Assembly (NCBI RefSeq): GCF_002127325.2
Contig: NC_035438.2
Span: 92,345,448-92,409,447 of the forward strand
Source of the DNA: Helianthus annuus
Taxonomy: Eukaryota > Streptophyta > Magnoliopsida > Asterales > Asteraceae
Direction: 5' to 3'
Length of the DNA stretch: 64,000 nt
This document shows, piece after piece, positions 49,646 to 60,780 of this stretch; positions within the stretch are counted from its first letter, which is position 1, and the number at the start of each line of letters is the position of its first letter. The translations under genes were made by a program, and so were the position numbers. The notes beneath the pieces are model-generated. The model made no database searches. It was not told the origin of the DNA and worked only from the letters and a program-made list of their open reading frames with translations.

Positions 49646-51581
49646 TCTTTCTTGAGAAATTTCACTCTGGTGATTTTTCGTCTTACATGTGGTAAATTAG
49701 GGACATTAAGTTATACTTGATTTTCTACAAGTGGTTTTTATGGTAAAATCAGAAAACGATAAATCTTTGCATGTGATTAAGAGAACAAGGTGATGAAATG
49801 ACCCCGAACCTACAAATGATTGGTAAACAAACTAATTTTTCCGGAAAAACCATTTTGATTAAAACAAACTTAAGTGTTTTGAAATCAAAATGGGAAAATA
49901 GTTTCTTGTAAGGGGGAGTTCTGATTGTTTACGCCAGGTGGATCGAGAATTGAAGTGATTCTCATCAAGTTGTCAAGTCTGTACAGTTTGTTTCAAATTT
50001 TCCCAGAAAATCAAAATTGAAACATATTTTGATTTTAGGGGGAGTAAAAATTTTAAAAAATTAGAAAATTTGAAAATATCAAAAACATGAAAAATTTAAA
50101 AATGAGTTTTGCTGAAACAAGAGGAAATGATAGAAAATCAGTGGACTATCACAGCATGCTAAAGAAATGTAAAGTCTAAAAGTGATAAAGGGTTTCACTA
50201 AAGATGTGACAATAGGCTCAGCTAGACTAGTAGATTTGCGATAACGATACAAACATGAAGAAAAAGCCTAGTTCTAGTGGAAAACATGATCAAAAGCATA
50301 GTACTTAGTTTTGTCCTTCTTGATTGTGTGCCTGCTCAGTAATCGCTGAATGCCAAAAAGCATAAAAACTGGTTAAGTTTGTGAGCTTTCACAACTTTGC
50401 TGAAAATGACACTGTGATTGTGTATTTCTTTTGCAAAGATTTAAACTTGTTTTATTTCTTTATTTTGTTTAAGCATTGGACATCCTCTGCGTATACGTGA
50501 GTATCGACCTGGATGTTAGTGCCTAAACGTTCTGCTTTATTTTCTTTGGTGTTTCGTTTAAGCTTTGGATCACCTCTGCGTATATGGAAGTATCGACCTG
50601 GTGGTTAAAGCCTAAACAATTTCAACTTATTTTTAGTTTCTTTATTTTGTTTAAACATTGGACTTTCTCTGCGTATACAGAAGTATCGACCTGATTGTTA
50701 ATGTTTAAACATTCTGCGTTGTTTTCGCACAAATCACAGTTGATCAAGTTTAAAGGCATTACTTGAGTCGGTGTATTGCATGATGAGGGGATATGCTGAG
50801 ATCGTGGGGTCCATAAGAATTTAGTGCAAAATTAATATACCTAAACGTATCGGTAAGCATTTCGAAAGTTTTTAGTTTGAGTTTATGTGGACAACAATAT
50901 CGTCAATCTATGTGAATCATTTAAAACTTAAAACGATTAAAAGCTTAACGGTGCTTGTGATGTGTCTCAAAACTGATATGATCCTCTTTCACAAACTCAT
51001 AAAAATACTGTTTGTACATATTTCATTTCTGCATTTAAATTTCTGTTAATCTGAAAAATTCAAAAGATTTTCGACAACTGATGTTGAAGAGTTGATTTTC
51101 AAAATTCCAAAGGCTAAACATGATGAACAGTTGGGTTGGATAATTGATTTGAAATGTTTAAAATGATTCATTAAGTTGAATCAGAATTTAGAATGATTCA
51201 AATTTTGGAAAAGTTCTTTAATGAGTAAATCCTCAAATGTTTAGATGATTCATTAATTTGAATCACAATATTGTTTGTTATATGTTTGAGAGTTTGAGAT
51301 GTGTAGGTCTCTGATCCTGTTGCTACGGAAAGCCAGGAAATGCATCAGAACCTGCGGAGAGCTTAATCAGAGAAAATGCCAGGATGTAATTTCAAATGCG
51401 ATAACAAATTCCAGACGGAGATCCCAGCTTGGTGAAAGGGGGAGTCTGTCAAGAGTTAGAGCCAGAGAAAGATCCGGGTACATGATTCCAGGAAGAATTC
51501 CTGAAGAGATTCGATCAAGATTGAAGAGTTGTTATTTTGAAGACTCTCACTGAAGATTCCGTCAACATTCAAGGGGGAGTC
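49646..51581 (+). mobile_element. Element D 3' region without pol
   Basis: About 1.9 kb of non-coding sequence. No PR, integrase or RT motif is found in any frame. It shares the block CCCAGAAAATCAAAATTGAA...TTTTAGGGGGAGTAAAA with H (61090-61150). An extra polypurine-like copy is at 51436-51448 and the true tract, AAGGGGGAGTC, at 51571-51581. Confidence 0.75.
50460..50720. repeat. Three tandem 88-bp repeats in the D 3' region
   Basis: Diverged copies, each with GTTTAAGCATTGGA, CTCTGCGTATA and GTATCGACCTG followed by CCTAAAC. The GTTTAA(G/A)C start and the (C/T)TTAAAC or CCTAAAC end could pair. Confidence 0.8.
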
Positions 51582-52059
51582 TGTTGGTGCAGTTGTCTGT
51601 CGACTTCATCTTCGTTCGAGTCTTAGTGTAGGGCTGATTGTATAGTGCACGGAAATCGAGGATATGTGAATTAGTGTTGATTCCGCTCGAAATGACAGAA
51701 TGTCATTTCAAGCAAAATCACTTAATATCCTGATTCCGCTCAAAAAGTTAATTGCTGATTCCGCTCCAAAATGTATTGTCTGATTCCGCTCGAAATGCAC
51801 ATGCATGTTCAAGCGGAACCTCAAGCCTATATATAGGCAGTCTCGAGCGAAATCAGGTAGTTCAGTTCTTGTATGTGACGACGAAGCCCTGCCAAAGTGT
51901 ATTTGAGTCTGTAATCATGTTTAGAAGATCAATAAACAGAGACAAATTAGTATTTTCAGTGTTCTACAAGCTAAACGAAGACAGAATCAATGAATTCCGC
52001 CTCTGATTCTGTCTGAACACTCTTCTGATCGACTCGTTAGGTCGTCTCACGATCCTACA
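51582..52059 (+). repeat. Element D 3' LTR
   Basis: 478 bp, about 97% like 29850-30328 by eye, followed by the ATCTT target duplication. Confidence 0.93.
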
Positions 52060-52242
52060 ATCTTTATTCTAAATTCTTCGGTACTTAAAATCAGAAGAAA
52101 CAAATTAACCAAAATCATGAATCCCCATTTATCCGTGCATTAAAGTCAATAATTAGATAGATATCTCACATTTTTGTTTAGGGTAATTAATGACCTTCAA
52201 GCCCCGTTTCCAATTGTCTTTCAAGGTTTAGCTCATTAGACC

Positions 52243-52614
52243 TCAGCGTGAGTATGGAGTTCCTACAAAAAAAAGCGAGTTATAAAAATAAGCACCATAA
52301 AAAAACAGATCAAATAAGTTAATGAGTCAAAACTTGCCAAATGTGTAACTTTAATCCATCAAAACCTAGTCACCCCCTTTTCAAGAAAAAAAATGGATTA
52401 ACACTTAGATTATCTATCTTTTATAATCATATTTGACATGCTAATTACTTAAAACAAATTGAACAGATTGAACATTGAATTACATGTTATCCGTACCTTC
52501 TCTTCTAATCCAATAACTCAGAGGCCAACAGCTTTGCACGTTCATCAAGTCATCAACTACACAACATTTTAATTGGGCATCTTTGTGCTCGGTCCCCAGA
52601 GCCCCAAGTTCCAC
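52243..52614 (-). CDS. Last two coding exons of an unrecognised host gene (predicted)
   Basis: On the minus strand, an exon at 52614-52497 (acceptor GACCAG, donor GAAG|GTACGG) reads VELGALGTEHKDAQLK, CCVVDDLMNVQSCWPLSYWI and then RRE. After a 234-nt intron with acceptor TTTGTAG at 52263, the phase-matched final exon (52262-52243) adds GTPYSR and a stop. Codon phase across the intron agrees, and the composition is protein-like in otherwise AT-rich DNA. I do not recognise the family. It could be the 3' end of a host gene disrupted upstream by MITEs or a transposon-captured fragment. The rest of 52065-52794 is AT-rich non-coding. Confidence 0.4.
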
Positions 52615-52794
52615 CTGGTCACATATATGTCTAAATTACCCTTAATTTAGACACAAAGAAACATTATCACAAAATGAAGTCTATCAACATGTTTACGCTA
52701 CAAACAAATTATACTGATAAAAAGCATTCCATGCAGTTTTGTGCATATGTATCTCATTTCACTTGCCTGTGATACATACGTATCTCATTTCACT

Positions 52795-53419
52795 TGCTGA
52801 AATTTGTTTATTTTTTTAAAAAACATCCCTTCGGTGCTTTTTTGTTTTTTTGACCCAAAACACTTTAAAACATGTATATTACATGTGTTATTTTTTTCAA
52901 AAAAAAAAATGTCGAGAGGTTGGGTAAAAATGGGGGGAGATTTGAGTTTCCAGAATTTTCTAAAAACTTAAGGGTTTTCTGTCTTGCCTTCCCTTATATA
53001 TATATATATAATGTAAGTATCTATAGAAAACCCACATTAATTTAGAAAACCCGGAAAACTCAAAGCTCCCGATGTTTTTTTTTTTCTTGAAAAAATTTAC
53101 ACATGTTATATACATGTTTTTAAGGGTTTTGGGCAAAAAAAAAAAAATCAAAAAAGCGCCGAGTAGATATTTTTAAAAAAAATAAACAAGTTTTGGTGTA
53201 ACACATGTTACAAATATGTCAGATGAATGTAACATGTGTTACACTAAAACTTGTTTATTTTTTTTAAATATCTACTCGGCGCTTTTTTGATTTTTTTGCC
53301 CAAAACCCTTAAAAACATGTATATAACATGTGTAATTTTTTTCAAGATAAAAAAACATCAGGAGCTTTGAGTTTCACGGGTTTTCTAAATTAAAGTGGGT
53401 TTTCTATACATCCTTCCCC
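52795..53419. mobile_element. Foldback MITE (53011-53419) and adjoining half copy (52795-52994)
   Basis: The arms, about 53020-53205 and 53225-53410, are near-perfect inverted repeats of about 185 bp around a short centre, including CCGAGTAGATA/TATCTACTCGG and CCCTTAAAAACATG. The element is bracketed by (TA)n tracts. The preceding 200 bp resemble a diverged single right arm of the same family ending at its own TA tract. Confidence 0.8.
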
Positions 53420-53432
53420 TATATATATATAT

Positions 53433-54673
53433 GGCCGCTAAAATGAAAACCACCCCAGTTGCGAGAACCACTTTCCACTAATTAGATAATGACAACCAAA
53501 AGAGTAATATAGTCATTTAATCAAAACCATCAAATCATCTCTCTCCTTATTAAAGTCTCTTTTTAAAGTCTTTTCAATTTCTCTCTCTTCACATTTCTCT
53601 CTCCTCTTTTTGTTATTTTGTAAAAAAAATTGTAAAAAAGTTTTGTAAAAAAAAGTTTAAAACCATAAAAATTGTAAAAAAGTTTAAAAATGTGTGTGTA
53701 AAAAAGGTTAAAACTGTAAAAAAGTTTTCGTATAAATTTTTGTCTTTTGTAAAAAAAGGTTTTTATGAAAAAAAAAAAATTTGTAAAAAATTTTTGGTAA
53801 AAAAGTTTTTGCAAAAAAAAAAAGTTTAAAACCGTAAAAACTTTTTCATAGAAAAACGTATAAAAGTTTAAAAAACGTGTGTGTAAAAAAAAGGTTAAAA
53901 CCGTAAAAAATATTTCGTATAAATTTTTGTTCTTTGTTAAAAAGTTTTTGTAAAAAAAATTGTAAAAAAGTTTTCTGTAAAAAGAAAGTTTAAAACCGTA
54001 AAAAAAAGTTTTCGTAAAAAAAAGTTTAAAAACGTGTGTGTAAAAAACGGCGCGTAAATACAGGGCGAAAAAACGGGGCGTAAAAAACGATGCGTAAAAA
54101 AAATAGCACGTAAAAACCGGTGTGTAAAAACGGCGCGTAAAAAACGTATAGTAAAAAACCGGGTGATAAAACGACGCGTAAATACAGGGCGTGAAAACGG
54201 GGGCGTAAACGGGGCGTAAAAAACGGCGCGTAAAACCGGGCGTAAAAAAGGCGCGTAAAACTGGGTGTAAAAACGATGCGTAAAACCGGGCGTAAAAAAT
54301 GGCGCGTAAAAAACGGGGCTTAAAACGGCTCATAAAAACGTTTTTTTGTAAAAAAATCCTGAAAAAATTGTTTTTTGTAAAAAAAAATCAGATTTTTAAA
54401 TGCTTTTTAATTAAAAAACCTGATTTTAATAAAAACAATTAATTTAATAAGACAAAAAAAAGTAATAAAAACAATATATATAATAAGACAAAACAGCAAA
54501 TTTACTAAACTGACCTTTTGACATTAAAATATTAAAAACATAATAAGACAAAAAGAATTTAATATGGTTTTTTATAACTTTTAATCTCATCCATTCATCT
54601 TCAAAGATCAATGGCTGGAAAGTGGTTCTCGTTGTTCTCTTAACTGATGGTGGTTTTCATTTTAGCGTCCCCC
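53433..54673. mobile_element. 1.24-kb inverted-repeat element in (TA)n
   Basis: The termini CGCTAAAATGAAAACCACC (left) and its complement (right), extending to GAGAACCACTTTCC, form TIRs of about 45 bp. It is flanked by TA runs on both sides. The interior has a degenerate A-rich minisatellite of GTAAAAAACGGCGCGTAAAA type (about 54030-54330). The 256-codon minus-strand frame over it (FYARFYASF-like repeats) is a repeat artefact. No transposase is seen. Confidence 0.75.
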
Positions 54674-54685
54674 TATATATATATA

Positions 54686-55054
54686 GGGGATGGTTCAAAT
54701 GAAAACCACTTTTATCGTGAAAACTCGAAAACTAACTAAAAAAGCCTAAAAAACACACAGTTTTTTTTTTCAATTTCTTTATTAAAATCGCTAGTTTTTT
54801 TTATACAAAAAAAAACTTTTTCTCAAAAAAATTTTGTTTTTTTTTTTTTGTAATGCACATGTGTAATAATTCACATGATGTATAGTACACTACACATGTG
54901 AATTATTACACATGTGCACTACAATTTTTTTTTAAGTTTTTTATATTATTTAACTAGCGAAAATTGGTATGCAAAAAAAATTGATATGTTTTTTAGGCTT
55001 TTTTAGTTAGTTTTCGAGTTTTCGCGATAACTAGTGGTTTTCATTTGAACCTTC

Positions 55055-55057
<3 letters not shown>
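54686..55057. mobile_element. 372-bp inverted-repeat MITE in (TA)n
   Basis: TIRs GGGGATGGTTCAAATGAAAA and its complement extend through ACTCGAAAACTAACTAAAAA. A central palindrome of TAATTCACATG type lies around 54870-54910. TA tracts flank both ends. Confidence 0.8.
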
Positions 55058-55096
<39 letters not shown>

Positions 55097-55420
55097 GGGA
55101 TCCTGCGGAAAGTGTGTTATTTCTAGAAAGTCTAGGAAGCGATCCGGGTCTTCCAATGGGTGTGTTTAATGGTTGAGATTATCTTGGTGGCATTTTGGTA
55201 ATATGTGTGTCTTAAAAATATGATTATTTAATTAATCAGAGGTAGATATGTTATTTAGCTTGTTTTAAATATGGAAATAACTGTCATTCCATAAACCACC
55301 CCACATTTCTTGCGATTTTCTCTCTCTCTCTCCCTTTCACTCTTCTCTCTCTCTTCCTTCTATCCTTCATTAAGAAACACAACATCAAGAAAACACATCG
55401 TGACAAATGTCACACATCGT
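55058..55420. other. (TA)n tract and start of a further TA-inserted element, truncated
   Basis: After about 17 TA units comes GTGGGGATCCTGCGGAAAGTG, which resembles the start of another element of this type. The matching right terminus is not found. A CT-rich run (55316-55350) follows. No gene is visible. Confidence 0.45.
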
Positions 55421-55830
55421 ACCAGCATGAATGGTAAAACACAACTGTATTAATCTACTTGCTGTTAAAACACAGCGTCAAAAAATCCTCTAGCATTACC
55501 AGCATGAATGCTAAAACACAACTGTATTAATCTACTTGCTGTTAAAACACAGCGTACTAAAATACAACTGTATTAATCTGCTTACTGTTAAAACACAATG
55601 TCAAGAAATCCTCCAGCATTACCAACATGAATGGTAAAACACATCGCCAAGAAAATCCTCCAACATTACCAGCATGAATGCTAAAACACAACGGTACTAA
55701 TATGCTTGCTGTTAAACACAATGTCAAGAAATCATCCAGCGTTACCAGCATGAATGCTTGCTGTTAAAACACAATGTCAAGAAATCCTCCATCATTACCA
55801 GCATGAATGGTAAAACACAGCGTCAATGAG
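55420..55830. repeat. Irregular tandem repeats of 40-90 bp
   Basis: Five to six diverged copies built from CAGCATGAATG(G/C)TAAAACACA, CTGTATTAATCT(A/G)CTTGCTG and CAAGAAATCCTCCAGCATTAC, with internal deletions. There is no coding support; short frames are artefacts. Confidence 0.8.
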
Positions 55831-56168
55831 AGATAAAATTCCAAAAAACACAGCATAATTCCCTTCATATCAAGTCCACTACTGCCAATTGCATCCACAA
55901 TTTCGATCTTTATACCATTAATTTCAATTGGAAGTTTAGAGTTAGGCCTGCGGACCCCATCAAATTTCCCATCTTGATCATATAACACAACCGACTGAAG
56001 ATCACGAAGAAGCATTGATCTGGTTCAACAAAGTCAAAGGTATAATATTAGCATTGATCTGGTTCAACAAAGATCACGAAGAACCATTCAGAAAATCATG
56101 GAGAAACAGTTTCCATAATTTATGCATTGTTAGTTAATGAGAGATAAAATTCCAAAAATAAAATAAAA
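55831..56168 (-). pseudogene. Possible gene fragment next to the tandem repeat
   Basis: On the minus strand, 56014-55860 reads LLRDLQSVVLYDQDGKF, then DGVRRPNSKLPIEI and NGIKIEIVDAIGSSG, a stretch with normal protein composition. It ends in low-complexity sequence without a clear splice donor. A 22-bp segment (GCATTGATCTGGTTCAACAAAG) is duplicated at about 56013 and 56050, and ATGAGAGATAAAATTCC at about 55827 and 56139, so the locus has been rearranged. I do not recognise the family. It may be a captured exon. Confidence 0.35.
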
Positions 56169-56263
56169 TGTCAATACGTTAGTTTCCGCCTCCCGTATTG
56201 ATTAGAACTCTTCTGAACGACTCGTTTTGGTCGTGCAAACGATCCTACAAGTGGTATCAGAGC
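56169..56263 (+). repeat. Element H 5' LTR remnant and primer site
   Basis: The last 81 bp of the LTR (to ...GATCCTACA at 56249) match 63064-63144. TGGTATCAGAGC follows at 56252-56263. The LTR upstream of 56169 is gone. Confidence 0.85.
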
Positions 56264-56469
56264 TCAGGAGGAAGAGTTCTTACCAAATCAGCCTGATTTC
56301 ACCAAAATTTCTGATTTCTACACCTTCTTTTTCAAAATTAACAAGATTTTACGGTTAAAATGGATTAAATTTCACACATAACAAGCGAAACATAGTTTTA
56401 AACAATCCTTGAAAGAATCAGACCTAAAATCGAACTAAATCGTGATTAATTGTGCCAAAATCATGTCCG

Positions 56470-56860
56470 AGTGTATGATGTCAGCACCATTTCGCACAAA
56501 ATAGTTCATTTCGTTTGAATCTATCTTGCATTTCGCACGAAGTGAACCCTAAGGATCTCCATTTCGCACGATTTGGACAGTGTGGACCCCATTTCGCTTG
56601 AATCTGCTCCATTTCGTGTGAAAGCAACCTCATTTCGCTTGAAATTGACTTCATTTTGCATCAAGTTGTCATTTCGTTTGAAAGTGATATCAGTTCGTAC
56701 GCAATAGACTTCCATTTCGTGTGAGAGTGCCATTCCGCGTGAAAGTGCCAATTCGCTTGAAAGGCCATTTCGCTCCAAAGATCCAGTTTGTTTGAAAGTG
56801 TCATTTCGCATCAAATCCATTTCGTGTGAATCTCCATTTCGTTTGAAGTTTGTGAATTTG
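56470..56860 (+). repeat. Leader array of the H-specific motif
   Basis: About fifteen copies of CATTTCG(C/T)(A/T)(C/T)GAA with variants CATTTCGCTTGAA and CATTTCGTGTGAA. The same motif dominates U3 of the H LTR (62820-62910), where adjacent inverted copies form hairpins. Confidence 0.85.
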
Positions 56861-56880
56861 TGAATTTTCAAATCCGAAAC

Positions 56881-59800
56881 ATGGAAGAGGAATTTTACAA
56901 CGCGTTTGCTACTACTCCAGCTGCTCCAATCACAGTTGCCGAAACACTTGAAATAGAAAATGAAACGGGAACGTCTCAAAAGCCTCCAAAGCTTATGTAC
57001 ATCGAGGATTTTAAAGGATGGCAAAACCGTTTTGAAACATGGGTGCAAGCTTATAAGTTTGATGCATGGGTTTCGTTGGACAAAGATTACGAAAAACCGA
57101 AAGATGAACATGGAAATGAAAAACTTTTAAGTGATTATTCAGCGGCTGAGAAGTTAAAATACACCAGTGAAAAATGATGATTAGCATTCTCCAACAAGCG
57201 GTGAAAGAAGATATCTTTGTTTTGCTTCAACATGAAAACACTGCTAAATCAATTTGGTTAGCGTTGTGTAACCAGTTTAAGGGAAGCACTGATATGATAA
57301 AAAACAAATGTGCTTTACAAAAGAAATCTTTTGATATGTTTACAGCTGGAAAAGGTGAAACGACCAAGAAAACTATCGATAGATATTGTCATCTTGTCCA
57401 TGAAATGAAAAGATTGGAGATAACAAAAGAAGATGATGAATGGGTTGATAAGCTATCTGATGCGTTACCACAAGATAAATAGGGAACATATCTGTTGATC
57501 TTGAAGCATATGAGAAAATCTGAAAGTATGAATCTGTGCAAATTCATTCAGAAGCTTGAAGAACATGAATTAGATGTTCAGAAAACTGCTATCATGAATA
57601 ATCCAAATGCTCAACTAGATGAAAGTTTATACTATAGAGGAAGCAGAGTTGAGACAACTCCGAGTCCAAAGATTCAGACTGCGTTCAGTGTTGATGGTAC
57701 TTCAGGAACAAATGTTAGCACTTTGACTCAGAGTGGTGGAGATTCGTCATCGTATTCAAGTTTTGATCTGAATTTCTCAACACCAAGCTCTCAACGATAG
57801 AGTTCAACAAATCTGCAATGCAATCTTACATTGAATATTCAAAATGGTTAAAATCTCTCTCCAGAAATAGCTAAGCAACACATGGCATCACTTGTTACTA
57901 TGTTAGAATCTTATGAAAGCTTAGTTTCTGGAAGAATTGGAAATCCGATGCTTACCAAAGAGGATTATGACCAGATTGATTCTGAAGAACTTGAGTTGAT
58001 GGACCTCAAGTGGTGTTTAGCCAGTGCGGTAAGAAGAGCAGAAAAATTCAAACAAATCATGGGTAGAGATGATCTTCGTGACGCTGGTACATCTCTATTA
58101 GGATTTGACAAATCAAAAGTCACTTGTTGTCGTTGCAGAGAAAAGGGACATTTTAAACGAGAATGTACAAACAAAGAAGCAACCGGAAGACAAGATCCGT
58201 TTGGAAACAATGATTATCATCGAAAATCAATTTATCATCAAATTGTTGAACAACCTTCATCCTCCCCTGCTATTGAAAATGGAAAGAAAAAAGCTTATCT
58301 TGTAAATCAAGATGATGAAAAATTGCCAGAGGGATTTAGCTGGGACAAATACGTTCCGGCTGATTCAGCATTTGTTGCTCAAATCTTGGAAGAAGAAGCA
58401 GTCAAATCTAAGCCAAAAAGAACGAAGATTTTTAGATCATCAGAAAGTGATGAAGATACTGATGATGAGGAAGAGTACATTAATAATGCTAGAGAAAGCT
58501 TAGACTCATTCAGTTTTAATTTGTTTTTTGTAGATAAGATCGAGATGTTGAATGAGAAGAAGGCTGCTAGATTGAAGAGAGAACTGGAAGCAAAAAGGAT
58601 AGCTGAAGAAAAAGAAAATTGGAAGTTGAGAAAGCAAAAGCTGAAGAAAGTTAAACAGAGAAGGTCGAAGTTGAAGAGTGCGAAGTAAAAATAGAATTTC
58701 ATGAAGAACCAATGACTGAAAAGGTGATTGAGAAGATGGTGGAGAAAATTGTTGAAGTGGAGAAAATAGTTGAAAAAATTGTTGAAGTTGAAAAGATTGT
58801 CGAAGTTGAAAAGATTGTTGAAATCACGAAACCTTGTCTAAAATGTTTGGAACAATGCAAAGATTGTGAGGAGAAAGACAAGAAGTATCGTGAACTAGAA
58901 GAGTTAAAAGAAAAATTGTTGTTTGATGTGAAGTATGTAAAAGAATCGTATGATGTGCTGAACAGAACGGTTGATAGTTTGAACAAGACAAACCTAGAAA
59001 TAGGAGCTGCTCAGATGATGATGAGTTAAACATTAATGACTAAGCAAAAGGTCATCAATGAGTATATTGAAGATTGTGCAAAGCTGAAGCAGGATTTGGA
59101 ACTCGGAAAGATTGAAAATGAAAGAATCAAACGATTGCTGCTGAGTTATACAACTTGTGATTATTTGATTGACAAAGTTTATCCTACTGTTGCAGGTCTT
59201 GAAGCCTTTCAAGATAAAAAGATGGAAGAGGATACTGGTAAGAAACAAAATGTCAAGTATAACAAGTGTCCGCCTCCGATCTGGGAAAGTTACTCTCCCA
59301 GAAAACCAAATGAGAAACGTTTAAAAAAGGCAATCAACATAAAGTTAAAGTCTGAAACCATTGATGAGTTGCCAGACAACATTGATGTCACATTCACAGC
59401 ATCTGACACTGATCATGAGTCTGAGTTATTAAAGAAAGTGGTCGATCAGGTGTTGGATATGGATGAAGAGTCATAGTCGGAGTCTAAATCTGAAAGTTCG
59501 AGTTCATCAGACAAGAGTCCGAGTTCTCCGGTCAAACGGGTTTACAATAAAGAATTTTTGTTATCAAAAAATAATTTGAATGATGAACAATCAAAGTGGC
59601 ATATACATTGAATGATTCGGACAAATTATATTCTGATGAGGAATTTCCAATAAGAATTGTCAAAACTAAAATGATCAAACAGGTTTTCAAATTAACAGAA
59701 ATTAATATTTCTGAAATAAAAGATGTAAATCTTAATGAAAAACCTAAAAAATACACTTCAAGAGTTCAACAGAGATTGAACAAGAAAAAAGGTTACAGTT

Positions 59801-60630
59801 CTAGTTCTGGTTTTCAAAAGAAACCAAACCATAACAGTAATTTCAAAAAGAAAGGTTTAGGTTTCATTCCCCCAGAAAATCATAAAAATGAGAAAACTTA
59901 TAGACCAAAAACTAAATTTGTTTCAGGAAAAAGTTCAGATGAAGAAGAGAAGAAACCATTCTGGAGACAGACAAACAAAGAGTTTCTTGCTGAAAAGAAA
60001 AAGAACGTGGTGAAAGAATCTGAGAAGAGAGTTGAACGAAGAACCTGTTTCAAATGCCAAGAAGTTGGACACATTGCTTGGAATTGCCCTAAGTCCACTT
60101 ATACAAAACAGGGATTTACTTCTAACTCAAGGTTGAAAAAGAAATGTGTTGATGAAAAGAAACAACCAACAAAAAGTGTTAAAAAGTTCAAAAATTCGAC
60201 TTTCGAAATTGGTGAAAGTTCGAAATGTTTTTACAAAAGAAAAGTCGATTTGAACAAACAAAAATAGGTTGTTAAATTAGAGAGTAGTTCTGACAATGAA
60301 TCTGACTCGTCAAAGTCAGAGGAGTCATCTGTTGTGAAAATTGATAAGAATTCCGTTCCAGAAATGAACGATGAAAACTTTCCGCCATTGTCAAAAGATA
60401 ATTTGAAATTAAAAGTTGGAAAGATTGAGATTTCAGATCAATTCTTCTCTGGTAAAGAAGAATTTGATGCTGAAAAAGTTTTTAATGGAAAAGTAAAACA
60501 TATCTTTGGGAAGATGGTTGACAGGAAGGTAAAGGGTGTGAAAGATTTTTACAAATAAAAAAGATGGTGGGATAGAGTTGAATCACAATCACCCAAGGCT
60601 GGTCAGGCTTGGGTGACAGTGTTTACTTAA
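56881..60630 (+). pseudogene. Element H gag with several frameshifts and stops
   Basis: The start MEEEFYNAFATTPAAP is at 56881. A frameshift lies at 57174-57177, an in-frame TAG (where related gag has Trp) at 57480, further stops at 57798 and about 57846, and frame changes at about 58690 and 59480-59590. There are more stops at 59027, 60265 and 60556. Recognisable parts are WQNRFETWVQAY, the DRYCHLVHEMKRLEI block, and CCHC knuckles CCRCREKGHFKREC and CFKCQEVGHIAWNC. A KIVEVEKIVE heptad-like repeat lies near 58740-58830 and the terminal motif is QAWVTVF. All four zinc ligands of each knuckle are kept. Confidence 0.85.
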
Positions 60631-60640
60631 AATCCTGACT

Positions 60641-60683
60641 TGCCGGAGTTCCCAAGTTGGTAATCGTGGAGCATGAATCGGCA
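60641..60683 (+). promoter_or_regulatory. Post-gag RNA hairpin, element H copy 1
   Basis: Outer stem TGCCG/CGGCA, inner stem GTTCC/GGAGC (one G-U pair). It starts ten bases after the gag stop. Confidence 0.78.
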
Positions 60684-60737
60684 TCATTCTTGAAAAATTG
60701 TTTTGAAAATTTTGTTAAAATTCGACAAGTGAGGACT

Positions 60738-60780
60738 TGCCGTAACTCCCAGGTTGGTAAGTGTGGAGTAGGAATCGGCA
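60738..60780 (+). promoter_or_regulatory. Post-gag RNA hairpin, element H copy 2
   Basis: Outer stem TGCCG/CGGCA, inner stem ACTCC/GGAGT. It is a tandem duplicate, 97 bp downstream of copy 1, in which both sides of the inner stem have changed together. Confidence 0.78.

Larger units (their letters stand above)
29850..52059 (+). mobile_element. Element D: SIRE-like Ty1/copia, gag-only, host of a deep nest
   Basis: LTRs at 29850-30328 and 51582-52059 are flanked by the 5-bp duplication ATCTT (29845-29849, 52060-52064). Its own sequence is only 29850-30844 plus 46878-52059, about 6.2 kb. The rest is the nested G', F and G elements. It has a primer site, leader motif array, gag and polypurine tract but no pol. 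The LTRs differ at roughly a dozen positions by eye, so it is older than F. Confidence 0.9.

Noticed and set aside
53563..54333. 256-codon minus-strand ORF rich in Phe, Tyr and Arg
   Set aside because: Entirely composed of translated A-rich minisatellite inside a MITE; the periodic FYARFY-like pattern has no support as a protein.
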